The translations under genes and the position numbers were made by a program. Positions 6,949 through 12,638 of a DNA stretch of 12,638 nt are shown here, in pieces (positions within the stretch are counted from its first letter, which is position 1; every line of letters begins with the position of its first letter). The stretch comes from Anaerolineaceae bacterium (GTDB taxonomy: Bacteria; Chloroflexota; Anaerolineae; Anaerolineales; Anaerolineaceae), in the NCBI GenBank assembly GCA_030620065.1, contig JAUXFJ010000018.1, forward strand, positions 1-12,638. The letters are read 5' to 3'. The notes under the pieces are model-generated. The model was not told the DNA's origin. It was given only the letters and a program-made list of their open reading frames with translations, and ran no database searches.

Positions 6949-8226
6949 CTACGTTATTATGCCGATGAGTTTTAAGCCATTTTCGCTTAGTCTATCTATC
7001 CTCACCCTGCTAATCGAGTTTGTCAATTGGACCGATGATGTACAAACCACACGTTGGTAAGTATCTGTCAAACCGGAAAGCTGCCACACACTATCCACAG
7101 GTTTAGCTTTTTCCCAAAGGACATCATAAGTCTCGCCAATTGATCCTTCTTTATACTTCTTGCTGCTCTTAGCAAGAACAGATTTTATGAGTCGATTTCG
7201 GTTTTTCCGTTCAGCATATTCCACTTGACCTGCAAATGTTGCCGCTGGCGTTCCTGGCATGGCGGAATAAGTAAATACATGTCCCCCTGCAAAATTCATT
7301 AGCTGAACGAAAGTCATTGATTCTTCAAAATCTGCCGCGGTTTCCCCTGGAAATCCAGCGATGATATCTGTCGTGATCGCGATTCCAGGAATAGCCATAC
7401 GAGCGCTTTCTATCAACGCCTGATATTCATCCGGATTGGTTTTTCGTGCCATCCTATTAAGGATCCTGGCTGACCCACTTTGCAGAGGAATATGCAAGTG
7501 CCTGCAAAAGCGTTTATCCTGCCATAGTTCAAAAAATGACGCATCAATATCCCACGGCTCGATTGACGAAAGGCGTAAGCGTTTAATCTCATGATTTGAG
7601 AGTATTCTTTCAAGAAGAGATCTCAATTTCGCTTTCGGGTTCATATCTTTACCCCAAGAACCCAATTGAACTCCTGTCAAAACGATCTCTTGTACTCCTC
7701 CCTGTATGGCAGCTTTAATATCCCTTTCTATCAATGCGATCGATGTGCTTTTAGAACTGCCGCGTGCCAGACAAGTGATACAAAATGTACAATGATTGTC
7801 GCATCCATCTTGCACTTTAATAAAAGCCCTTGTGCGATGCCGCTCACCAAGCAATGGCTTTCTGATGAATTGAGATTTTTCCAAGACCGATGCGGGGACA
7901 CCCAGAATATCCGCTACCAGATCCGCTTTCTTGTGATTTGGAACGGCCTTCACGACATTAGGTAAAGCCAGTGCTTCCTTTGCAAACATCGTCGCCCAAC
8001 AACCGGTCACAATCACTGGTACTGTCAATCCCCGCGCCGCCCGTCGAATTATTTTACGTGATTCTGCTGCTGCTTTTACTGTTACACAGCAGGTATTAAC
8101 AATAATGATATCTGCATTATGGGAGTCTGGGAGGATCTCATGGCCTTGACTGCGTAATAGGTTCGCCATCAATTCAATTTCACTTTGATTAAGGCGGCAA
8201 CCAACCATATCAAAATATATTTTCAT
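6949..8226 (-). CDS. mtaB: MiaB-family tRNA methylthiotransferase, MtaB-like
   Basis: A radical-SAM methylthiotransferase of 425 aa. MtaB converts t6A37 to ms2t6A37 in tRNAs reading ANN codons. The N-terminal UPF0004 domain holds the three cysteines for the auxiliary [4Fe-4S] cluster: Cys10 (VGCRLNQSE), Cys46 (NTCCVT) and Cys76 (VTGCWA). The radical-SAM motif CxxxCxxC is Cys142, Cys146, Cys149 (GCDNHCTFC). The C-terminal 65 residues match a TRAM-like RNA-binding domain. GCRLNQSE and NTCCVT favour MtaB over MiaB or RimO. The usual motif after the radical-SAM cysteines (IPxxRG) reads ITCLARG. The start lies 3 bases after the upstream lipoprotein stop and has no Shine-Dalgarno of its own, so it is probably translationally coupled. 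Confidence 0.85.
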   Translation of the reverse strand: MKIYFDMVGCRLNQSEIELMANLLRSQGHEILPDSHNADIIIVNTCCVTVKAAAESRKIIRRAARGLTVPVIVTGCWATMFAKEALALPNVVKAVPNHKKADLVADILGVPASVLEKSQFIRKPLLGERHRTRAFIKVQDGCDNHCTFCITCLARGSSKSTSIALIERDIKAAIQGGVQEIVLTGVQLGSWGKDMNPKAKLRSLLERILSNHEIKRLRLSSIEPWDIDASFFELWQDKRFCRHLHIPLQSGSARILNRMARKTNPDEYQALIESARMAIPGIAITTDIIAGFPGETAADFEESMTFVQLMNFAGGHVFTYSAMPGTPAATFAGQVEYAERKNRNRLIKSVLAKSSKKYKEGSIGETYDVLWEKAKPVDSVWQLSGLTDTYQRVVCTSSVQLTNSISRVRIDRLSENGLKLIGIIT

Positions 8227-8229
8227 TGA

Positions 8230-8892
8230 TCAGCGATTCATAACAACAAAATTATTAAACAGAATTGCCGCACCTGGCTGCTCATCGGTACCAACAATGA
8301 TGCCAACATCCCCATAAGCAAGCTCTTCATCTACGACATTAATAAGTTTTATGCCATTTACATACAATGTTAAGTGAGACTTAACACATTCAGCCATGAT
8401 CTCATTTTCAGTATTGCCTTGCTGAATATCATAACTAAAATCCATAGCTGACCGCTCAATGATATGTTCGTGTCCATCCTTTGTTTTTGTAATGCCATAG
8501 TAACCATCGCTTCCAATTAAGAAGCTATAATAATTGCCTTCATCTTGATATCGGCAAATGACACCAAAAAGATTATTATCAGGGCCAGTAACTTTCGTTA
8601 CATTAACACTGATACTAACATCTGCGAAATTCAAATGCGGTCTGGACCAGGATTTTACGTTGGTTGAGTTGACAACAATCCAAAAACCGTGGGGACTGTA
8701 TTCTTTGAGATCAATCTCGGATTGAGAAGTATCCCATCCGCTTCGCGGATCAGAAAAATCATCCGCGAAAAGTAGAACTTGACCTTCTAGAATCGGAAGC
8801 TTATCATAAGCCAGGCTTTCTACTGAACAAGCAGAACAAGCCATAGAAAATATGAAGATCAATAAAACACCAGGTAATTTGTGTCTTTGCAT
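8230..8892 (-). CDS. Putative lipoprotein with a LamG/concanavalin-like domain
   Basis: A 220-aa secreted protein of unknown function. A hydrophobic signal segment (residues 8-18) ends in MACSAC, with a lipidation cysteine at Cys19 or Cys22; both lipoboxes are imperfect. The motif DDFSDPRSGWD and the later strand pattern (GVICRYQDEGNYYSFLIGSDGYYGI and a LYVNGI segment) resemble the LamG/DUF1080-like beta-sandwich seen in many surface lipoproteins. The open frame begins at a TTG (8907), but GGAG at 8902-8905 lies 9 bases before ATG 8892, so that is taken as the start. It is linked to mtaB by a 3-base gap, although no functional connection is evident. Confidence 0.75.
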   Translation of the reverse strand: MQRHKLPGVLLIFIFSMACSACSVESLAYDKLPILEGQVLLFADDFSDPRSGWDTSQSEIDLKEYSPHGFWIVVNSTNVKSWSRPHLNFADVSISVNVTKVTGPDNNLFGVICRYQDEGNYYSFLIGSDGYYGITKTKDGHEHIIERSAMDFSYDIQQGNTENEIMAECVKSHLTLYVNGIKLINVVDEELAYGDVGIIVGTDEQPGAAILFNNFVVMNR

Positions 8893-8916
8893 GATAAGGA
8901 TCTCCAATCAAGCATA

Positions 8917-8925
8917 ATCATACCA
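8917..8925 (-). promoter_or_regulatory. Extended -10 promoter of the lipoprotein-mtaB pair
   Basis: On the minus strand TGGTATGAT forms an extended -10 (TGn plus TATGAT, 5 of 6 matches). A TTGTCT lies about 15 bases upstream and overlaps the glnA terminator tail. The predicted start is near 8910. Confidence 0.45.
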
Positions 8926-8937
8926 GAAACTAAATTA

Positions 8938-8969
8938 AGACAAAATAGACCGGGATTGCCGGTCTATTT
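8938..8969 (-). terminator. Rho-independent terminator of glnA
   Basis: A perfect 11-bp stem (8943-8953 with 8959-8969, AAATAGACCGG / CCGGTCTATTT) with a 5-base loop begins 27 bases past the glnA stop. On the minus strand it runs into a T-rich tail. Confidence 0.88.
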
Positions 8970-8996
8970 GACTAAATAATATTTAAGATGAGAATC

Positions 8997-10337
8997 TTAT
9001 GCGGTCTCAAGATATCGTTCAAGCTCCCAATCGGTTACATGAATACGGTAATCCTCCCATTCAGCTTTACGAGCGGTGAGAAAAGCCTGATAGAGTTCTG
9101 CTCCCATGGCATCAACGATTACTTCGTCCTGCTCTAATTCACGCATCGCTTCAATTAATGAACCGGGCATCATCTGCACACCTAATGCATCGCGCTCTTG
9201 TGCTGATAACTCGTAGACATTGATATCATTAAGCGGCTCGGGGCATTCAACCCTCTTATCAATACCGTCTAAAGCTGCAGCAAGCATAACACTAAATGCC
9301 AGGTAAGGATTTGAAGATGGATCTGGGCAGCGCAGTTCAATCCGTACTGTATTCTTTTTGCCAGGAGAATAACGCGGTATTCTGATCAATGCGGAGCGGT
9401 TAATTTGTGCCCACCCGATATAAACAGGCGCCTCATAACCAGGCACAAGTCGCTTATAGGAATTGACAGTAGGTGCCAATACGGCCGAAAGGGCTCTTGC
9501 ATGGGCCAACTGACCGGAAACAAAGCGATAAGCTAACTCGGATAGTTTGATTGGATCTGCTTCATCGTAGAAAAGATTCTGTCCATCCAGCGAGAAAATC
9601 GATTGGTGACAATGCATTCCTGAGCCATTAATCCCAAATACTGGCTTAGGCATAAAAGAAGCGACCAAACCATGCTGTGCAGCAATTGCTTTAACTGCAT
9701 ACTTCAGAGTCAACACATTATCCGCAGTCTTAAGCGCATCCGCAAATCGGAAATCTATTTCATGTTGTCCCAAAGCAACTTCATGGTGCCCCACTTCAAT
9801 CTCCAGTCCCATTTCGTTTAAGGCAAGCATTAACTCTGTGCGGACCTGGACAGCTTCATCATTGGGAGAAAAATCAAAGTAGCCACCTACATCATGTGGC
9901 ACCGGATGAACAGAAGTATTACTGTTTCTTTTAAACAAGAAGAACTCCGGTTCAGGGCCAACGTTAAATATCCACTTTCTGGTTTTCTTCAATTTTTCTA
10001 ACTGCCGCTTCAGTATACCGCGCGGATCCCCTTCAAACGGTGTGCCGTTTGGATGATAGATGTCGCAAAATACACGTGCGCGTTTAAGCTCCTGAGGAGT
10101 CCAAGGTAAGATGGCGTAGGTATCAGGGTCTATCACCAGCCGCATATCACTTTCTTGAATTCGTGCGAATCCTTCAACGGAAGAACCATCAAACCAGATG
10201 CCGTCTTCTAAAGCTTCCGCAAGCCGGCTCACGGGACCATCCACGCTCTTTACAACCCCATTGACATCAGTGAACTGGAAAGAAATAAATTTCACCTCAT
10301 CTTCTTTCACTTTGCTAAGAATATCTTTTCCGTCCAT
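8997..10337 (-). CDS. glnA: Glutamine synthetase, type I (alpha subtype)
   Basis: Makes glutamine from glutamate, ammonia and ATP, the entry point of ammonium assimilation; the enzyme is a cytoplasmic dodecamer. At 446 aa it has the beta-grasp domain with FDGSSVEGF (Asp50), metal ligands in GPEPEFFLF (Glu129, Glu131), the GSGMHCHQS loop, the ATP and substrate segment NRSALIRIPRY, and RIELRCPDPSSNPY. The region NVYELSAQERDALG and the end WELERYL match Bacillus-type GSI-alpha, which is controlled by glutamine feedback and not adenylylation. Arg59 (GFARI) corresponds to the Bacillus feedback arginine. The open frame reaches a TTG at 10349; GGAGG at 10343-10347 leaves 5 bases to ATG 10337 and only 2 to ATG 10340, so I use 10337. 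It has an unusual structured leader with a terminator directly upstream. Confidence 0.95.
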   Translation of the reverse strand: MDGKDILSKVKEDEVKFISFQFTDVNGVVKSVDGPVSRLAEALEDGIWFDGSSVEGFARIQESDMRLVIDPDTYAILPWTPQELKRARVFCDIYHPNGTPFEGDPRGILKRQLEKLKKTRKWIFNVGPEPEFFLFKRNSNTSVHPVPHDVGGYFDFSPNDEAVQVRTELMLALNEMGLEIEVGHHEVALGQHEIDFRFADALKTADNVLTLKYAVKAIAAQHGLVASFMPKPVFGINGSGMHCHQSIFSLDGQNLFYDEADPIKLSELAYRFVSGQLAHARALSAVLAPTVNSYKRLVPGYEAPVYIGWAQINRSALIRIPRYSPGKKNTVRIELRCPDPSSNPYLAFSVMLAAALDGIDKRVECPEPLNDINVYELSAQERDALGVQMMPGSLIEAMRELEQDEVIVDAMGAELYQAFLTARKAEWEDYRIHVTDWELERYLETA

Positions 10338-10354
10338 CATTGCCTCCAAATGTT

Positions 10355-10383
10355 AATATAAAAGGACATGCCTGGGCATGTCC
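10355..10383 (-). terminator. Intrinsic terminator (attenuator) in the glnA leader
   Basis: On the minus strand a GC-rich 8-bp stem GGACATGC / GCATGTCC (10383-10376 with 10371-10364) with loop CCAG is followed directly by TTTTATATT. It ends about 8 bases before the glnA ribosome binding site, so it would stop transcripts before the gene. The upstream segment 10404-10397 (GGGCAGTC) can pair with 10382-10374 of the stem (8 pairs, one bulged A), which is a natural antiterminator arrangement. Confidence 0.75.
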
Positions 10384-10632
10384 TGAATAAATTTATGACT
10401 GCCCTTCCAAATCTGACAAACAGATACGGGTACCTGCCCACTACGCTGCTCTTGGCCCAACCGTCACCGTTTGGTTTTCAACAAGCGCTTTATTTGGAAA
10501 GGAAGAATGAAGCCCGTGAGAAGGCTTCGGAGGCGTCCGCTGATCATTCGATTTTTCCCAGTGACGCTGGGTTAGCACTCTCTCTGCAGAGAGGAACCTC
10601 CACCTCGTAATCTCATACCAATGAGATTCAGC
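10384..10632 (-). promoter_or_regulatory. Structured glnA 5' leader, candidate riboswitch or attenuator sensor
   Basis: About 250 bases without a plausible gene but rich in local stems: 10609-10616 with 10621-10628 (8 bp, perfect, 4-base loop); 10580-10584 with 10589-10593; 10557-10561 with 10567-10571; 10509-10514 with 10523-10528; and 10411-10415 with 10421-10425. A GGAGG/CCTCC pair (10529-10533 with 10597-10601) can close the second and third hairpins into a multi-branched domain. The element sits between a TTGACA (10655-10660, minus strand, with no good -10) and the leader terminator. I compared it by eye with T-box, SAM-I, M-box, lysine and cobalamin leaders and found no convincing match. 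The ligand or effector is unknown; glutamine or nitrogen status is the obvious guess. Confidence 0.55.
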
Positions 10633-10699
10633 CGCTTTATCTTCACTATTTAATTGTCAAAACTATATCATATTTTTGTAATGTACCAATCTAGATTAA

Positions 10700-10873
10700 A
10701 CTGATCCCCGCTATGCCGTGTGCTGCATAGTTTTGAACCTGCTTAGGCAGGATCTGGTTCTACCTGCTAGATCCGCCTTGACGTAAGTCTATCGCGTCAC
10801 TAGCATGAGATCGAACCACTATATAGGGTGTTGGCCCAAAACCTGTAAGGCTGCATCACGTACACAGCAGGGT
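10700..10873 (-). ncRNA. ssrS: Probable 6S RNA
   Basis: 6S RNA mimics an open promoter and binds housekeeping RNA polymerase, mainly in stationary phase. On the minus strand this stretch of about 174 bases folds as a long rod. The closing stem pairs GGG/AGC/GTACAC at the 5' end with the complements at the 3' end (10860-10872 with 10707-10723, one bulge). The apical stem is built from 10813-10818 with 10755-10760, 10800-10805 with 10765-10770, and 10795-10799 with 10779-10783. The 5' end CCCTGCTGTGTACG and the 3' region GGTTCAAAACTATGCAGC followed by CGGCAT resemble the conserved ends of 6S RNAs recalled from E. coli and others. A TATAAA -10 box sits 7 bases upstream. Exact ends are approximate. 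It lies upstream of and in line with glnA. Confidence 0.65.
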
Positions 10874-10879
10874 AATTAT

Positions 10880-10885
10880 TTTATA
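10880..10885 (-). promoter_or_regulatory. -10 box of the 6S RNA promoter
   Basis: TATAAA on the minus strand, placed so that transcription would begin near 10873, at the first base before the 6S closing stem. The -35 region (TATGCA at 17 bases) is weak. The remaining bases up to 11042 hold no recognisable gene and probably carry the thpR promoter on the plus strand. Confidence 0.5.
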
Positions 10886-11042
10886 CCATGAAACATAACT
10901 CTTGCATAGAAAGGATTATCGGTTTTAATGATGGCTACCAAATGGCCATGGACATCATCCAACCATAAGCTAGAAAATCCAGTAAAATCTAATTAATACA
11001 AGACATCACTGATCAAAGATATCTGTAACCAAAAAATCAGTC

Positions 11043-11630
11043 ATGAAAGATATGCGGCTCTTTATTGCACTAAATATATCTCCTTTCTTATTGAAGCGAA
11101 TTCAACACACGCTTGAAGAGTTAAAGGCCTGTCTTCCTCCTAAAGGGTTGCGTTGGGTGCCCATTGATAATATGCATCTAACTTTAAAATTCCTCGGTGA
11201 TGTACCTGCAAGCAAAATACATGGGATCCAGCTTGCCTTGAGAAAAACAGCTGAACAATCAAAACCTTGCAATATCGAAATAAGTAAATTAGGGGCATAC
11301 CCAGATATTCTTAAACCCAGGGTTATCTGGATAGGTGTTTCATCTGATCACCATCTTATAAATTTATATGCTAATCTTGAAAAGAATTTAACCTCCATCG
11401 GATACGAACCCGAAAGAAGAGGTTTTTCACCGCACATCACCCTTGCACGGATTTCAAAAAAGGCTGCTACAATCGAAATCGCTCAAATATCCTCTGCCCT
11501 ATCGAAACTCGATATCGCGCCATTAGGGACTTGTTCTATTAATGCAATCCACTTATTTAAAAGTGAATTAAATCGAACTGGTGCTGTTTATAGCGAACTT
11601 TTTTCAACACCCATTAATGCTAATATTTAA
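11043..11630 (+). CDS. thpR: RNA 2',3'-cyclic phosphodiesterase (2H family)
   Basis: A 195-aa protein of the 2H phosphoesterase (LigT-like) family, which opens 2',3'-cyclic phosphates on RNA ends to 2'-phosphates and can join 2'-5' bonds in vitro. Both catalytic HxTx motifs are present: His45-Leu-Thr47 (HLTLKFLGD) and His131-Ile-Thr133 (SPHITLAR). The core start MRLFIAL is typical of the family and begins at the second ATG (11052). The first ATG (11043) adds three residues, and neither has a strong ribosome binding site, so the exact start is uncertain. Its position next to rsfS has no obvious functional meaning beyond general RNA and ribosome housekeeping. Confidence 0.93.
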   Translation: MKDMRLFIALNISPFLLKRIQHTLEELKACLPPKGLRWVPIDNMHLTLKFLGDVPASKIHGIQLALRKTAEQSKPCNIEISKLGAYPDILKPRVIWIGVSSDHHLINLYANLEKNLTSIGYEPERRGFSPHITLARISKKAATIEIAQISSALSKLDIAPLGTCSINAIHLFKSELNRTGAVYSELFSTPINANI

Positions 11631-11656
11631 TCGCATCACTCTTTAAATTATTTTTA

Positions 11657-11665
11657 TGCTAGAAT
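11657..11665 (+). promoter_or_regulatory. Extended -10 promoter of rsfS
   Basis: TGCTAGAAT forms an extended -10 (TGn plus TAGAAT). It would start transcription near 11672, about 29 bases before the proposed CTG start. The box is flanked by a 7-base inverted repeat, CGCATCA (11632-11638) and TGATGCG (11665-11671). Confidence 0.45.
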
Positions 11666-11700
11666 GATGCGTAAGATATATTAGACGAGAGAGGTAAATA

Positions 11701-12045
11701 CTGGAAGCTTTAGTCCTTGCGCGATCGATTATAGATATATTAGAGGGAAAAAAGGGTGAGAACATCATCCTCTTGAACATTAAGGAAGTCGCTAACTTCA
11801 CAGATTATTTCGTGATAGCCAGCGGGTCCAGCGACCGTATGCTGGATAGCCTTAATAATGCTGTTTTACGTGGGATCAAGAGCAAGCACCATAAAACCGT
11901 CATAAGTGAAGGCATTGCGCGTGGCGGTTGGATCGTCCTGGACTATGGAGATGTTGTCGTCCACTTATTCTCTCCAGATCAAAGGGATTTCTATCGCCTT
12001 GAAGATCTTTGGAGTGATGGTCAAATTATCTTACATTTACAGTGA
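11701..12045 (+). CDS. rsfS: Ribosome silencing factor RsfS, probable CTG start
   Basis: Binds ribosomal protein L14 (uL14) and blocks joining of the 30S and 50S subunits during starvation or stationary phase. The core DYFVIASGSSDRM, the GIARGGWIVLDYGDVVVHLF segment and the FYRLEDLW ending are diagnostic of RsfS. The first usual start codon in frame is TTG 11773, but the 24 codons before it encode the conserved first helix and strand (LEALVLARSIIDILEGKKGENIILL). No ATG, GTG or TTG occurs upstream of that codon before the stop at 11695. A GAGAGG sequence (11689-11694) lies 6 bases before CTG 11701, so I infer CTG initiation and a 114-aa protein, the normal family length. ATA 11698 is a less likely alternative. 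Confidence 0.85.
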   Translation: MEALVLARSIIDILEGKKGENIILLNIKEVANFTDYFVIASGSSDRMLDSLNNAVLRGIKSKHHKTVISEGIARGGWIVLDYGDVVVHLFSPDQRDFYRLEDLWSDGQIILHLQ

Positions 12046-12103
12046 AACCCTGCATTATTCTGTAATACCAGAAGAGCAGTCCCAACAAACTAGGTCAATA
12101 AGA

Positions 12104-12140
12104 AACACAAGAAGCTAGTTAGATATTAGCTTCTTGTGTT
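12104..12140. terminator. Bidirectional terminator between rsfS and the prenyltransferase gene
   Basis: A perfect 14-bp stem (12104-12117 with 12127-12140, AACACAAGAAGCTA and its complement) with a 9-base loop sits between convergent genes. The minus strand has the better T tract after the stem (TTTCTTATT), and the plus strand has TTATT. Confidence 0.85.
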
Positions 12141-12234
12141 ATTCATAGCAATCTTAAATTATGTCAATGCTCTTATGAAAACTGCTTCTTAATTCCATAG
12201 CCCCCCCCATTTAGGCTCCCTTTATAATATTAAC

Positions 12235-12638
12235 TCAGTTAATCATAAATGCGAATATTAACATGTACGAAGTAATTCCAAATAAAGTATATGCGCTTAT
12301 TTTCAGTAAGCGCCAATTCGGTTTACCGCCTTGACCAATGCGAAGAAGCTGCCAAATTTGAAACAACGCCAATGGTAAGGTTAACAAAACAGGCCAGACA
12401 ATTGCCCAGGGCAATCCAAAAAGAGCAGCAAAACCCAGCGCGAGATACCCTAACAACAAGAAAAGGTTATGCAGAAATATTCCCCGCTGCCATCCAATTA
12501 CTATCAACATACTGCGTCTGGCTGCTTTCAAATCTTGAGCATACGATGAAAACCCACTGGCAAGTCGTGAAGCAAAATACACAAACAATAAAGGAACTGT
12601 ACTCATCATCAACAAGCGATGTAACTCGTTAATCTGCA
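12235..12638 (-). CDS. UbiA-like prenyltransferase, 3' part only (5' end outside the window)
   Basis: The frame is open from the right edge of the window to the stop at 12235, giving the last 134 or so residues of a polytopic membrane protein. The sequence DLKAARRSMLIVIGW followed by a His-Asn pair resembles the second conserved cytoplasmic loop of UbiA-family prenyltransferases, which attach polyprenyl chains to quinone precursors, haem or chlorophyll. Three or four hydrophobic helices follow. The second DxxxD motif of the family is not complete here: only one Asp is seen, with Ser at the expected first position. A TTG at 12615 is the first start-like codon within the window, but codons continue upstream, so the true start is beyond the edge. 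Family is moderately sure and the substrate is unknown; another membrane protein is possible. Confidence 0.6.
   Translation of the reverse strand, partial: QINELHRLLMMSTVPLLFVYFASRLASGFSSYAQDLKAARRSMLIVIGWQRGIFLHNLFLLLGYLALGFAALFGLPWAIVWPVLLTLPLALFQIWQLLRIGQGGKPNWRLLKISAYTLFGITSYMLIFAFMIN

Noticed and set aside
7091..7099. CTATCCACA, close to a DnaA box, near rpmH
   Set aside because: Single copy with one mismatch inside the mtaB coding region. No cluster and no dnaA gene, so there is no support for an origin.
10351..10368. GlnR-like box (TGT...ACA) just upstream of glnA
   Set aside because: Spacing is one base too long for TGTNA-N7-TNACA and one half is mismatched on both strands. It also overlaps the leader terminator, which explains the bases better.
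10368..10610. Open frame of 80 codons on the plus strand opposite the glnA leader
   Set aside because: No ribosome binding site and low-complexity composition; it covers the stems of the structured leader and is better explained by RNA structure.
10384..10632. T-box, SAM-I or M-box riboswitch in the glnA leader
   Set aside because: Fragments such as GAGGTGGAGG, GGACGCC and GGTACC resemble parts of these classes, but the full motif order of none is present (no TGGNACC T-box sequence, for example).
10700..10873. 6S-like RNA on the plus strand
   Set aside because: The rod pairs on either strand, but the terminal conserved sequences and the -10 box fit the minus strand.
10888..10968. Short open frame of 26 codons (MKHNSCIERIIGF...) upstream of thpR
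   Set aside because: No ribosome binding site, no recognisable motif and it overlaps the 6S promoter region. Chance is the simpler explanation.

Overview
The window is about 12.6 kb of gene-dense chromosomal DNA with moderately low GC. It carries core bacterial genes and no visible mobile element, CRISPR array, tRNA or rRNA. The gene set suggests an anaerobic Chloroflexota (Anaerolineae-like) bacterium: a short OxaI-type YidC without a large periplasmic domain, a GSI-alpha glutamine synthetase, lipoproteins with Gram-positive-style lipoboxes, an MtaB-type methylthiotransferase and a C-terminally extended ribosomal protein L34. This placement is an inference from protein style, not from a database match.

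Layout. Positions 80-1350 (+) hold a cupin gene and an SMP-30/gluconolactonase gene, closed by a strong terminator. Positions 1593-2900 (-) hold pyrimidine-nucleoside phosphorylase with its own terminator. Positions 3029-6711 (-) hold the conserved operon rpmH, rnpA, yidD, PQQ-propeller lipoprotein, yidC, khpB/jag, driven by two good sigma70-type promoters in tandem. The operon combines an L34 protein, the RNase P protein and the membrane-insertion machinery. The eight-repeat beta-propeller lipoprotein between yidD and yidC is the unusual member. Positions 6949-8892 (-) hold an mtaB-like tRNA methylthiotransferase, apparently coupled to an upstream LamG-like lipoprotein gene. Positions 8997-10337 (-) hold glnA.

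Upstream of glnA lies a stretch of about 700 bases without a protein gene. It contains a probable 6S RNA (about 10700-10873, minus strand) and a heavily structured glnA leader that ends in an intrinsic terminator hairpin directly before the glnA ribosome binding site. An alternative pairing that would break this terminator is visible, so glnA is probably controlled by transcription attenuation or a riboswitch-like element. I do not recognise it as a known class.

The right end has thpR (RNA 2',3'-cyclic phosphodiesterase) and rsfS on the plus strand, then a bidirectional terminator and the 3' part of a minus-strand UbiA-like prenyltransferase gene that runs off the window. rsfS appears to start at a CTG codon.

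Several starts are corrected from the longest open frame using Shine-Dalgarno position: pdp, khpB, rpmH, the LamG-like lipoprotein, glnA and rsfS.
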